A DNA stretch of 18,882 nucleotides from JBLNBQ01 sp050260095 (GTDB taxonomy: Bacteria > Bacillota > UBA5301 > DYFA01), in assembly GCA_050260095.1 (NCBI GenBank), contig JBLNBQ010000093.1:1-18882 (forward strand), read 5' to 3'. Each line of letters opens with the position of its first letter. Position 1 is the stretch's first letter. The notes beneath the pieces are model-generated. The model was given only the letters and a program-made list of their open reading frames with translations. It did not search any database and was not told where the DNA came from. This document shows positions 1 through 8,063 of this stretch, one piece after another. A program made the position numbers and the translations under genes.

Positions 1-1
1 G

Positions 2-133
2 CTTTTCTGGTGGGTGACCCTCGCCAACCTGCCGCTGATGGCCTTCGGATGGTATCAACTGCTCTGCGCCGCCAGCCTCTGGTGGCGGTTCCGGGGACTC
101 CAGGCGGTGACGGGCACGGAGCCTGCAGCGTGA
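2..133 (+). CDS. C-terminal fragment of a membrane protein
   Basis: The frame is open from the left edge and gives 43 residues ending at a TGA. It is rich in Trp, Leu and Phe (LFWWVTLANLPLMAFGW, then YQLLCAASLWWRF), which looks like one or two membrane segments, followed by a short basic and polar tail (RGLQAVTGTEPAA). The pattern of a last transmembrane helix followed by W-R-G and a T-E near the end recalls the C-terminus of membrane family 2 glycosyltransferases, but the fragment is too short to assign. It converges with groEL across a bidirectional terminator. Confidence 0.5.
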   Translation, partial: LFWWVTLANLPLMAFGWYQLLCAASLWWRFRGLQAVTGTEPAA

Positions 134-194
134 CCGGCATCTGTGATGCGCGGTCAGACGTGCAATGAGGTGAGGCCGGCCGCCTGGCCAACCG

Positions 195-240
195 AAAAAG
201 CAGAGGCTCCGGAGCGGGAAACCGCCCGGAGCCTCTTTTC
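195..240. terminator. Bidirectional intrinsic terminator between the left-edge gene and groEL
   Basis: An 11-bp perfect stem pairs 202-212 with 226-236. It continues with a GCGG/CCGC inner stem after a one-base bulge and a GAAA loop. The plus strand has TTTT at 236-239 just after the stem. The minus strand has a run of five T (complement of 195-199) on the other side, so it can stop both converging transcripts. Confidence 0.85.
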
Positions 241-256
241 GCCTGTGGGAGAAGGC

Positions 257-1876
<1,620 letters not shown>

Positions 1877-1914
1877 CAACAATTACCCCCTTTGTGGTAG
1901 GATCGGAAGCTTGA

Positions 1915-2193
1915 CTACTTGACGGCCAGGATGTCGCTCTCGCGCAGGATGAGGTACTCCTCGCCGTCGACCTTGACTTCGGTCCCGCCGTACTTCGAGA
2001 AGATGACCTTGTCGCCGGCCTTGACAGCCATCGGGACAAGCTTGCCATCCTCGTACTTGCCAGGCCCCACGGCCACGACTTCGCCTTCCTGCGGCTTCTC
2101 CTTGGCGGTATCCGGAAGGACGATTCCTCCCCTGGTCACTTCCTCCTGGGAGAGGACTTTGACCACGACCCGGTCTGCGAGCGGCTTGATCAT
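1915..2193 (-). CDS. groS: Co-chaperonin GroES (Hsp10)
   Basis: A 92-residue protein of normal family length. It begins MIKPLADRVVVKVLSQEE and contains the mobile-loop segment TRGGIVLPDTA, which docks on GroEL, and the closing LILRESDILAVK. The ATG at 2193 lies 7 bases after GAAGGAGGTG, a near-perfect ribosome binding site. A longer frame upstream would read through the CIRCE operator and is not credible. First gene of the groES-groEL operon. Confidence 0.98.
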   Translation of the reverse strand: MIKPLADRVVVKVLSQEEVTRGGIVLPDTAKEKPQEGEVVAVGPGKYEDGKLVPMAVKAGDKVIFSKYGGTEVKVDGEEYLILRESDILAVK

Positions 2194-2246
2194 GCAGACA
2201 CACCTCCTTCTCTGACGGACTGTTAGCAGTCTGCCCTGGCGAGTGA

Positions 2247-2273
2247 TTAGCACTCGCTAGGGTAGAGTGCTAA
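2247..2273. promoter_or_regulatory. CIRCE operator (HrcA binding site)
   Basis: A perfect inverted repeat TTAGCACTC, 9-base spacer, GAGTGCTAA. This is the canonical binding site of the heat-shock repressor HrcA. It lies at the start of the groESL transcript, between the promoter and groES, so HrcA should block initiation until heat shock. hrcA itself is not in the window. Confidence 0.97.
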
Positions 2274-2284
2274 GACCAATTCTG

Positions 2285-2313
2285 ATAATATCGTCCGCCT
2301 TTCCCGGTGTCAA
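2285..2313 (-). promoter_or_regulatory. Vegetative (sigma-A) promoter of groESL
   Basis: On the minus strand TTGACA (complement of 2308-2313) is followed by exactly 17 bases and TATTAT (complement of 2285-2290). Initiation would fall near 2278, directly in front of CIRCE. The -35 is perfect and the -10 differs from consensus at one position. Confidence 0.9.
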
Positions 2314-2444
2314 GGGTTTCCCCGGAATTTTCTCCTATGCTGGTAGAAACCCTGGAAACCGTCTTTCGGCCCCGGCCGAGGCGTATCAGGGCGGGAAAAT
2401 CTGGCAAGGCTACAGGGCAGAACGTGCGAGGGGAGTCGGGCCTG

Positions 2445-3749
2445 GTGGAGATGATCGTCATCGAGGGGGGCCGGCCGCTGGCCGGTTCGGTGCGCATCAG
2501 GGGAGCGAAGAATGCGGCGCTCCCCATCCTGGCTGCCGCGCTCTTGACCGGCGAGGAGGTCTGGCTCGAGGATATCCCGCCTCTGGACGACATCAGCACC
2601 ATGTGCGAGGTGTTGTCGCACCTCGGCGCCCGCGTCCGGTGGGACGGCCGGGGCATGGTCAGGGCCGCCTCCCCCGAGCTGACCAATGTGGAAGCCCCCT
2701 TCGACCTGGTCCGGCGCATGCGGGCCTCCTTTCTGGCGATGGGGCCGCTGCTCGCCCGGCGGGGCGTGGCGCGGATCGCGCTGCCGGGGGGCTGCGCCAT
2801 CGGCGCCCGGCCGATCGATCTGCACCTCAAGGGGTTCGCCGCCCTCGGCGCGGAGGTCGTCGCCGGGTACGGCTACGTGGAGGCCCGGGCGGCGAAGCTC
2901 GCCGGCGCCGAGGTCTACCTCGACTTTCCCAGCGTCGGCGCGACCGAGAACATCATGATGGCGGCCTGCCTGGCCGATGGGGTCACCACCTTGAGCAACG
3001 CCGCCAAAGAGCCGGAGATCGTCGACCTGGCGAACTTCCTGAACGCCCTGGGGGCGCACATCCGGGGGGCGGGGACCGACGTCATCCGCATCGAGGGCGT
3101 GAAGGCGCTGGGCGGCGCCCGCCACCGGGTGATCCCCGACCGGATCGAGGCGGGGACCTACCTCATGGCGGTGGGCGCGGCGGGGGGCGACGTGGTCCTG
3201 GAGAACGTCATCACCCACCACTTGGAGCCGGTCCTCGCCAAGGCCCGGGAGGCCGGGCTCGAGTTGTCGGTGGAGGAGAGCGGATCCGGCGCCGACCTGG
3301 GAGAGAGACTGCGGGTGAGGGCGCTGGGGCGGCCGGAGGCGACCGACATCCGGGCGCTCCCCTTCCCGGGGTTCCCGACCGACCTTCAGCCGCCCTGGAT
3401 GGCCATGATGACCGTCTGCACAGGGCGGGCCACGGTTACCGAGAACGTCTTCGAGGACCGCTTCCGGCATGTGGAGGAACTCCGCCGGATGGGGGCCCGC
3501 GCCTGGGTGCAGGGGCGCACGGCGGAAGTGGCCGGGGTGCCGCGGCTCATCGGCACCCGGGTAAGCGCCACCGACCTTAGGGCCGGGGCGGCGCTGGTCG
3601 TGGCCGGGCTCGCCGCCCAGGGCGTGACCGAGATCGCGTACGTCCACCACATCGACCGGGGCTATGCCGGTTTGGAGGAGAACCTGCGGGCCCTGGGCGC
3701 CGAAGTGACGCGGGAGGACCTGCCGGTGCCGCAGTCCGCCCTGGCCTGA
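2445..3749 (+). CDS. murA: UDP-N-acetylglucosamine 1-carboxyvinyltransferase MurA
   Basis: Catalyses the first committed step of peptidoglycan synthesis in the cytosol, transferring enolpyruvate from PEP to UDP-GlcNAc. The N-terminal substrate motif RGAKNAALPILAAALL, the catalytic loop PGGCAIGARPIDLHLKGF and the C-terminal DLRAGAALVVAGLAAQG are all present. The catalytic Cys (codon 2793-2795) is residue 115 when counted from the ATG at 2451, the same number as in E. coli. I place the start at GTG 2445 because AGGGGAG (2429-2435) is 9 bases from it and 15 from the ATG; ATG 2451 is the alternative. A Cys rather than Asp at this site predicts fosfomycin sensitivity. It is divergent from groESL and 77 bases upstream of spoIID. 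Length 434 residues, slightly over the usual 417-420. Confidence 0.96.
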   Translation: MEMIVIEGGRPLAGSVRIRGAKNAALPILAAALLTGEEVWLEDIPPLDDISTMCEVLSHLGARVRWDGRGMVRAASPELTNVEAPFDLVRRMRASFLAMGPLLARRGVARIALPGGCAIGARPIDLHLKGFAALGAEVVAGYGYVEARAAKLAGAEVYLDFPSVGATENIMMAACLADGVTTLSNAAKEPEIVDLANFLNALGAHIRGAGTDVIRIEGVKALGGARHRVIPDRIEAGTYLMAVGAAGGDVVLENVITHHLEPVLAKAREAGLELSVEESGSGADLGERLRVRALGRPEATDIRALPFPGFPTDLQPPWMAMMTVCTGRATVTENVFEDRFRHVEELRRMGARAWVQGRTAEVAGVPRLIGTRVSATDLRAGAALVVAGLAAQGVTEIAYVHHIDRGYAGLEENLRALGAEVTREDLPVPQSALA

Positions 3750-3790
3750 AGGCGTTCGCAGTTCTAGCGCAGGAGACAGGCGCATAACCA

Positions 3791-3820
3791 TCCTCCGGGA
3801 GACAAGCCGGAAGCGGAGGG
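3791..3820 (+). promoter_or_regulatory. Small hairpin covering the spoIID ribosome binding site
   Basis: CCTCCG (3792-3797) can pair with CGGAGG (3814-3819), and the second arm is the core of the spoIID ribosome binding site. The stem is only 6 bp plus a wobble pair, so a modest damping of translation is the most that can be proposed. Confidence 0.3.
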
Positions 3821-3826
3821 AGAAGG

Positions 3827-4807
3827 GTGCGCCTTTCTTTGTCGACGATCCTCTGGTTTTGCCTGGCCGTGGTGATCGGCGTGCCGGTCGCGCTCGTCCT
3901 CGGGCTGAGCGGCGGCCGGCCGGGGCCGGCTCCTTCGGAAGCCATGGAGAGCATCTCCGTGTACGTCGAGGGGCAGGGGCTGACCCAGATGGCCCTCGAA
4001 GACTACGTGGCCGGAGTGGTGGCGGCCGAGGTGCCGGCGCTCTTCGAGCCCGAGGCGCTCAAGGCGCAGGCGGTGGCGGCGCGCACGTACGCGGTCCGGG
4101 CCATGCCTCGCCACGGGGGCACCGGGTGCGACCAGCATCCGGGCGCCGACGTCTGCACCGACATCAAGCACGGTCAGGCCTGGGCCAGCCAGGCCGAGCT
4201 GCGCCGCAAGTGGGGTTTCGTAGGGTACCTGCGGCTCTGGCGGCGGGTAGCCCGGGCGGTCTTTGAGACCCGGGGCCAGATTCTGACCTACCAGGGGAAG
4301 CCCATCGTGGCCGTGTACCACTCGACCTGCGGCGGGCGCACGGAGAACGCCGAGGAGGTCTGGGGCACCTACGTACCCTATCTCCGTTCCGTCCCCTGCA
4401 GTTGGGATAAGGCTTCGCCCCGCTACTCCGAGACGCGCCGCATCACCATCCCGGAGTTCGACCGGCTGCTGGGCGTCAATCTCGCCGTGCCGGCGCTCTC
4501 CGGCAATAAGGCCAACCCGCTGGTCATCCTCGAGTCCGACGCCTCGGGGAGGGTCAAGGAGGCGATGGTGGCCGGGACCCGTTTCTCCGGGCTGGAGCTG
4601 CGGGAGCGCCTCAGCCTCCGCTCCACCCGGTTCACCTGGAGCCTGCAGCCCGGCGCGGTGGAGATCCGCACGACGGGCAACGGGCATGGGGTGGGCCTCT
4701 GCCAGTGGGGGGCCAACGGGCTGGCCAAGCTGGGACGGGGGTACCGGGAGATCCTCGCCTACTACTATTCCGGCACGGCGGTGCAGAAGCTGGACACTCT
4801 GGAATAG
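3827..4807 (+). CDS. spoIID: Stage II sporulation protein D, engulfment lytic transglycosylase
   Basis: SpoIID cuts glycan strands of peptidoglycan during engulfment as part of the mother-cell membrane DMP complex. The 326-residue protein has an N-terminal anchor (about residues 7-27). The SpoIID/LytB domain follows with the proposed catalytic Glu in GVVAAEVPALFEPEALKAQA (E68), then AARTYAVRAM, YHSTCGGRTENAEEVWG and a closing GHGVGLCQWGANGLAKLG. A Cys-x2-His-x5-Cys-x4-His cluster near residues 99-114 could bind zinc, as I recall for the Clostridioides difficile protein. The GTG start is 6 bases after GGAGGG. Placement between murA and an M23 gene is the classical arrangement. Mother-cell sigma-E control is expected from the family, but I found no convincing promoter. 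Confidence 0.95.
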   Translation: MRLSLSTILWFCLAVVIGVPVALVLGLSGGRPGPAPSEAMESISVYVEGQGLTQMALEDYVAGVVAAEVPALFEPEALKAQAVAARTYAVRAMPRHGGTGCDQHPGADVCTDIKHGQAWASQAELRRKWGFVGYLRLWRRVARAVFETRGQILTYQGKPIVAVYHSTCGGRTENAEEVWGTYVPYLRSVPCSWDKASPRYSETRRITIPEFDRLLGVNLAVPALSGNKANPLVILESDASGRVKEAMVAGTRFSGLELRERLSLRSTRFTWSLQPGAVEIRTTGNGHGVGLCQWGANGLAKLGRGYREILAYYYSGTAVQKLDTLE

Positions 4808-4839
4808 GCAGGAAGCGACGCGGGCCAGACTAGACCCGG

Positions 4840-5511
4840 GTGATGACGATGCGCGATCTGCGGCGTCTTGTTCGGGCGGGGCTGGCCCTTTCCTTCTGTT
4901 TCATGCTGGGCCTCCTGGCGGCGGTGGTGGCTCCGGTCTTCTTCCGGGCCTCCGGTCCGGCCCCGCCGCCCGCCCCGGCCGCATCCAAGCCGCTGGCCCC
5001 GGCCGCACCCCCGTCTCCGGCGCCCGCGGCCAGGCCGTCCCCTGCGCCGGCAAAGCCGGTTACCTCGGCGCAGACGGTCGCCTCGGCGCAGCTGGCCGCC
5101 CCTGTCTTCCCCAAGCCGCAGGGGCCGGCCGACTTCGCCCAGCCCGTGTCGGGCCGGGTGGCGGTCGCTTTCGGCTGGCGGCGCGACCCCGTCTTCTCCG
5201 ACTTCCGCTTCCATCCCGGCGTCGACCTGGCGGGGCGGGCGGGCGAGCGTGTGAAGGCGGCCTACCCAGGCCAGGTCCGCGCCGTCGCCCGGGCCGGCCA
5301 GGACTACGGCCGGGAGCCGGCGGGGTGGGAGATTACCGTCGAGCATCCGGCCGGCTGGAGCACCCGCTACCGGTTCGCCGGAGACCCTTCCGTGCTGGCC
5401 GGACGGAACGTTCTCAAGGGTGAGAACCTGGGGACGCTGGCCGGCGACGGGACCCTGCACTTCGCCCTCTACCGGGACGGCCGCCCGGTCGAACCCGTCC
5501 TCTCGCGGTAG
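4840..5511 (+). CDS. spoIIQ: M23/LytM-domain membrane protein, SpoIIQ-like, probably catalytically inactive
   Basis: A 223-residue bitopic protein: basic N-terminus, one membrane helix (about 12-34), a low-complexity Ala/Pro linker (about 38-98) and a LytM fold (about 100-220). The first zinc-ligand segment is intact (FHPGVDL, H125 and D129). The later ones are not: the usual Y-x-H segment reads TRYRF, and the HxH motif reads TLH, keeping only H207. This argues for binding or scaffolding rather than endopeptidase activity. Its position between spoIID and spoIIID matches B. subtilis spoIIQ, the forespore half of the zipper that meets SpoIIIAH across the septum. The SpoIIQ name rests mainly on synteny. 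The start is weakly defined: GTG 4840, ATG 4843 and ATG 4849 are all possible and none has a clear ribosome binding site. Confidence 0.8.
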   Translation: MMTMRDLRRLVRAGLALSFCFMLGLLAAVVAPVFFRASGPAPPPAPAASKPLAPAAPPSPAPAARPSPAPAKPVTSAQTVASAQLAAPVFPKPQGPADFAQPVSGRVAVAFGWRRDPVFSDFRFHPGVDLAGRAGERVKAAYPGQVRAVARAGQDYGREPAGWEITVEHPAGWSTRYRFAGDPSVLAGRNVLKGENLGTLAGDGTLHFALYRDGRPVEPVLSR

Positions 5512-5546
5512 CGCCTCCGGCCGGCGGTCCGGATGCAGAGAGTCCG

Positions 5547-5575
5547 GCATATCGCCCCAGCCCTCGCATATGCAT
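5547..5575 (+). promoter_or_regulatory. Possible sigma-E-type promoter for spoIIID
   Basis: GCATATC (5547-5553), 13 bases, then CATATGCAT (5567-5575) resembles the mother-cell sigma-E pattern of an ATAT-like -35 and a CATA-beginning -10. The -10 matches only its first four positions well. Initiation would fall near 5582, with the spoIIID ribosome binding site at 5590, a sensible short leader. Confidence 0.4.
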
Positions 5576-5604
5576 TTAGCAAATCAAGCGAGGGGGCGGG
5601 TGGC

Positions 5605-5859
5605 ATGCGGGACTACATCCGGCGACGCGTTTTGGAGGTGGGAACGTACATCCTCAATACCAAGGCCACCGTGAGGCAAGCCGCCGAGGTGTTCGACGTC
5701 TCGAAGTCCACGATCCATAAGGACATGACCGAACGCCTGCCCCGGGTCAACCGCGATCTGGCCCGGCGAGTCAAGCGCGTCCTGGAGAACAACAAGGCCG
5801 AGCGGCACATCCGGGGCGGGGAAGCGACCCGCCGGAAGTACCGGCGGAAGGCGTCCTGA
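5605..5859 (+). CDS. spoIIID: Sporulation transcriptional regulator SpoIIID
   Basis: An 84-residue DNA-binding protein of the mother cell that, in known spore formers, activates or represses sigma-E-dependent genes and helps switch to sigma-K. It starts MRDYIRRRVLEVGTYIL and carries the helix-turn-helix TVRQAAEVFDVSKSTIHKDM. The C-terminus is strongly basic (RGGEATRRKYRRKAS), as in characterised SpoIIID where it aids DNA contact. The ATG at 5605 is 8 bases after GAGGGGG. The open frame extends 24 codons upstream, but that part is not conserved-looking and overlaps the putative promoter. It appears monocistronic, with its own terminator. Confidence 0.96.
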   Translation: MRDYIRRRVLEVGTYILNTKATVRQAAEVFDVSKSTIHKDMTERLPRVNRDLARRVKRVLENNKAERHIRGGEATRRKYRRKAS

Positions 5860-5921
5860 GCGCCGGCGATCCTTGCGGGCCGCCCCTGTCCGGCAATCCC
5901 GACTCCGAAATCTCCCCTTCC

Positions 5922-5954
5922 AAGGCTGCGGCACACCGCCGCGGCCTTTTCTTT
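5922..5954 (+). terminator. Intrinsic terminator of spoIIID
   Basis: A 9-bp GC-rich stem pairs 5924-5932 with 5938-5946 (one G-U pair) around the loop ACACC, followed at once by TTTTCTTT. It separates spoIIID from mbl. Confidence 0.88.
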
Positions 5955-6017
5955 AGCGCCACAAGGAATTCCTCAGCGGGCGTGGAAAAAGTTACTCCCG
6001 ACAAGGGGGTGGCGGCA

Positions 6018-7034
6018 GTGTCGCTCGACATCGGCATCGACCTGGGGACGGCGACCATTCTGGTTTATGTCCGCGGGCGGGGGATCGTCACGAGAGAGCC
6101 GTCCGTGGTGGCTATAGCGACCGACACCGGGCAAATCCTGGCCGTGGGCGAAGAGGCCCGGCAGATGATCGGGCGCACCCCGGGCAACATCCAGGCGGTG
6201 CGGCCGTTGCGCGACGGCGTCATCGCCGACTACGACCACACCCGGGCGATGCTGCAGCACTTCATCCATAAGGTTTGCGGCCGCAGCCGCTTCTTCCGCC
6301 CCCGCGTCGCGGTGGGCGTGCCCGCGGCGGTGACGAGCGTGGAACGCCGGGCGGTTCGCGACGCCTGCCTCGAGGCCGGCGCGAAGCAGGTGTGCATCAT
6401 CGAGGAGCCGATGGCCGCCGCCATCGGGGCGGGGCTGCCCATCGCCGAGCCCTCGGGCAACCTGGTCGTCGATATCGGCGGCGGTTCGACCGACGTGGCG
6501 GTGATCTCGCTCGGCGGCATCGTGGTCGGGGAGTCGCTCCGGGTGGCCGGGGACAAGTTCGACGAGGCGATCGCCCGCCACATCCGCAAGATCCATAACC
6601 TGATGGTCGGCGAGCGCACCGCGGAAGACATCAAACTCCAGGTGGGCACGGTCTTCCGCCACAGCCCGCTGCTGGAGATCCAGGTCAAGGGGCGCGACCT
6701 GATGACCGGCCTGCCCCGCATCATCACCTACACGTCCGAAGAGGCCTATCAGGCCTTGCAGGAACCGATCAGCGCCGTCGTCGACTGCGTGAAGGGCGTG
6801 CTCGAACGCACCCCGCCGGAACTGGCCGCCGACATCTTCGAACGCGGCATCGTGCTGACCGGCGGCGGGGCGCTCCTCAAGGGCCTCGACCGGCTGATCA
6901 GCGACGAGACGGGCGGCATTCCGGTGATCGTGGCCGACGATCCGATGTCTTGCGTGGCGATCGGCACCGGCCGGGTCCTGGAGGGCGTGAAGGGCCTCAC
7001 CACCGCCGTGTGGGGCAGCAGCAAGACCGGTTGA
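6018..7034 (+). CDS. mbl: Rod-shape determining protein of the MreB/Mbl family
   Basis: A bacterial actin that polymerises on the inner face of the membrane and guides lateral wall synthesis. It shows the phosphate-1 motif DIGIDLGTATILVYV, the phosphate-2 motif VVDIGGGSTDVAVISLGG and the adenosine motif GIVLTGGGALLKGLD, plus the family segments REPSVVAIA and AVGEEARQMIGRTPGNI. I prefer GTG 6018, giving 338 residues, because AAGGGGG (6003-6009) is 8 bases upstream and the protein then begins right at the conserved DIGIDLG. A GTG at 5982 would add 12 residues with no ribosome binding site. It follows spoIIID and precedes FlgF/FlgG-type genes, as mbl does in Bacillus; the symbol rests on that synteny. 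Confidence 0.93.
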   Translation: MSLDIGIDLGTATILVYVRGRGIVTREPSVVAIATDTGQILAVGEEARQMIGRTPGNIQAVRPLRDGVIADYDHTRAMLQHFIHKVCGRSRFFRPRVAVGVPAAVTSVERRAVRDACLEAGAKQVCIIEEPMAAAIGAGLPIAEPSGNLVVDIGGGSTDVAVISLGGIVVGESLRVAGDKFDEAIARHIRKIHNLMVGERTAEDIKLQVGTVFRHSPLLEIQVKGRDLMTGLPRIITYTSEEAYQALQEPISAVVDCVKGVLERTPPELAADIFERGIVLTGGGALLKGLDRLISDETGGIPVIVADDPMSCVAIGTGRVLEGVKGLTTAVWGSSKTG

Positions 7035-7066
7035 GCCAGCCCGCGCCAAGCGAGGGAGACTGGTAT

Positions 7067-7103
7067 AAGACCTCCGGCGTCACGCCGGGGGTCTTGCGCT
7101 TTT
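7067..7103 (+). terminator. Intrinsic terminator of mbl
   Basis: A 13-bp stem pairs 7067-7079 with 7083-7095 (one G-U pair) around a three-base loop TCA, then GCGCTTTT. On the minus strand the same hairpin lies at the end of the small-ORF island and has only a weak U tract. Confidence 0.85.
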
Positions 7104-7169
7104 CTCCCGGCGGCGGAGGAAGACCAGGAGCAGGTGACTGGCCACGAGTCCCCAGAGGGAGGCGCTCAC
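7080..7169 (-). CDS. Possible 29-residue membrane peptide, overlapping the ORF upstream
   Basis: GTG 7169 overlaps the TGA of the preceding 32-codon ORF in a GTGA arrangement. The peptide is SASLWGLVASHLLLVFL followed by RRREKSARPPA: one hydrophobic segment with a basic cytoplasmic-type tail. Its stop sits in the loop of the mbl terminator. It may be a translationally coupled peptide, or the second half of one two-helix protein joined to the ORF before it by a -1 shift at the GGGG run. No family recognised. Confidence 0.3.
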   Translation of the reverse strand: MSASLWGLVASHLLLVFLRRREKSARPPA

Positions 7170-7264
7170 CACCCCAGCGCCCGAAGGTGGGCGGTCCCGG
7201 CCAGGTAGGCCCAGACGCCGAGGGGGAAGCCCGCCGCGCCGACCACACTACCCCAGCGTGACAT
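7166..7264 (-). CDS. Possible 32-residue membrane peptide
   Basis: ATG 7264 begins MSRWGSVVGAAGFPLG, followed by VWAYLAGTAHLRALGW and a stop: a single hydrophobic helix with good GC-rich codon use. I see no ribosome binding site before it, so it may depend on the gene ending at 7297, 32 bases upstream, or be a remnant. Read through by -1 into the overlapping ORF, it would make a two-helix protein of about 60 residues. Confidence 0.3.
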   Translation of the reverse strand: MSRWGSVVGAAGFPLGVWAYLAGTAHLRALGW

Positions 7265-7296
7265 TTTGCATGAACGTGCGCCACCGTGTCGATGGC

Positions 7297-7713
7297 TTAG
7301 AACAAGTCTTGAACCACTGCCGCCCCGAGGTAGGCCGGTCCCGGGGCGCATACCCCCACCTTCAGGTCGAAGTGCAGGTCTTCCTGGAGAGCGAACCGGC
7401 GGCGCAGGGCGGCGAGCAGCTGCGCTTGGCCGGCGGTGGAGAGGCGGGCGCCCAGGTCGAATTCGGCGACGGGCAGCCACTTCAGGTGGAGAGCGAACGG
7501 CCGGTCAAGTTCCACGGAGAAACCGGCGAGGCCCGCGGCGTCGGTGAGGGCGGTCGCCTCCAGCCGGAGGCTCCACAGGCCGGTCTCGGCCTGGACGCCG
7601 AGCCCCGGGGAAGGGGCGATGACCAGGGCCGGGGAGACCGCCGCAGCCGGATGCGCCCCCGGGAGCGCCAGGACGACCGCGAGCAGGAGAAAGGCAAGTC
7701 TGAGGCGCCGCAT
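7297..7713 (-). CDS. Exported beta-rich protein of unknown function, ending in Phe
   Basis: A 138-residue protein not recognised as a known family. It has a clear signal peptide (MRRLRLAFLLLAVVLALPG, then AHPAAA with a signal peptidase I type site near residue 25). The mature part, about 113 residues, is made of alternating-polarity stretches such as GVQAETGLWSLRLEATAL, FSVELDRPFALHLKWLPV and LHFDLKVGV, and the last residue is Phe. Amphipathic strands and a terminal aromatic residue are features of outer-membrane barrel proteins, which would suit the diderm context, but the protein is short and this is inference. It starts 6 bases after the upstream minus-strand gene, so the two look co-transcribed. 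Confidence 0.6.
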   Translation of the reverse strand: MRRLRLAFLLLAVVLALPGAHPAAAVSPALVIAPSPGLGVQAETGLWSLRLEATALTDAAGLAGFSVELDRPFALHLKWLPVAEFDLGARLSTAGQAQLLAALRRRFALQEDLHFDLKVGVCAPGPAYLGAAVVQDLF

Positions 7714-7719
7714 GGCTGG

Positions 7720-7938
7720 CTACAGCTCCGAGAGCGGGGAAACCCCCGTTCCGCCCGGGCCGGGCTGGCCGGGGGCGGTGGGCCCCCTCCGAGTGGCGTC
7801 GAAAGAGGGCAGGTTCGCCAGGGCCTTCTGTTTGGCCTCCATCTGCTTCAAGGCGATGTTGAGACGCCAGAACAGGAAGCCCTTGAACAAGACGTAGACC
7901 GCGAAGAAGCCGACCAGCCAGCCGACCGAGACCTTCAC
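7720..7938 (-). CDS. Small single-pass membrane protein of unknown function
   Basis: A 72-residue protein with an N-terminal membrane helix (GWLVGFFAVYVLFKGFLF, about 6-23). A charged, probably helical stretch follows (RLNIALKQMEAKQKALANL), then a Pro/Gly-rich tail (PTAPGQPGPGGTGVSP). The GTG start at 7938 follows AAGGGGGG by about 6-7 bases. It is the first gene of a short minus-strand unit, divergent from the flgF-type gene. I do not recognise a family. The layout (anchor, short coiled segment, disordered tail) suggests a tether or assembly partner, without direct support. Confidence 0.55.
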   Translation of the reverse strand: MKVSVGWLVGFFAVYVLFKGFLFWRLNIALKQMEAKQKALANLPSFDATRRGPTAPGQPGPGGTGVSPLSEL

Positions 7939-8001
7939 GCCGATCCCCCCTTGATTTCCACCCCCTCCTCCAAATTGGCCATCTTCCGGTCAATCCCTGC
8001 T

Positions 8002-8028
8002 TAAGCGCGGCGTTCCCCCGGCCGAAGA
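8002..8028 (+). promoter_or_regulatory. Candidate sigma-28 (SigD/FliA-type) promoter
   Basis: TAAG (8002-8005), a spacer of exactly 15 bases, then GCCGAAGA (8021-8028). The flagellar sigma-28 consensus is TAAA, 15-16 bases, GCCGATAA, so three of four and about six of eight positions match at the correct spacing. It lies 36 bases upstream of a flagellar rod gene. Confidence 0.5.
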
Positions 8029-8063
8029 ATGAGGTGAACAGGTGCGAGGAAGGAGGAGTGGCG

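Noticed and set aside
2307..2444. Upstream extension of murA to 2307
   Set aside because: It would overlap the groESL promoter, adds 46 non-conserved residues and has no ribosome site.
5973..7049. A 358-codon minus-strand frame opposite mbl
   Set aside because: Complement of a well-conserved MreB-family gene; composition rich in Asp, Gly and His without domains.
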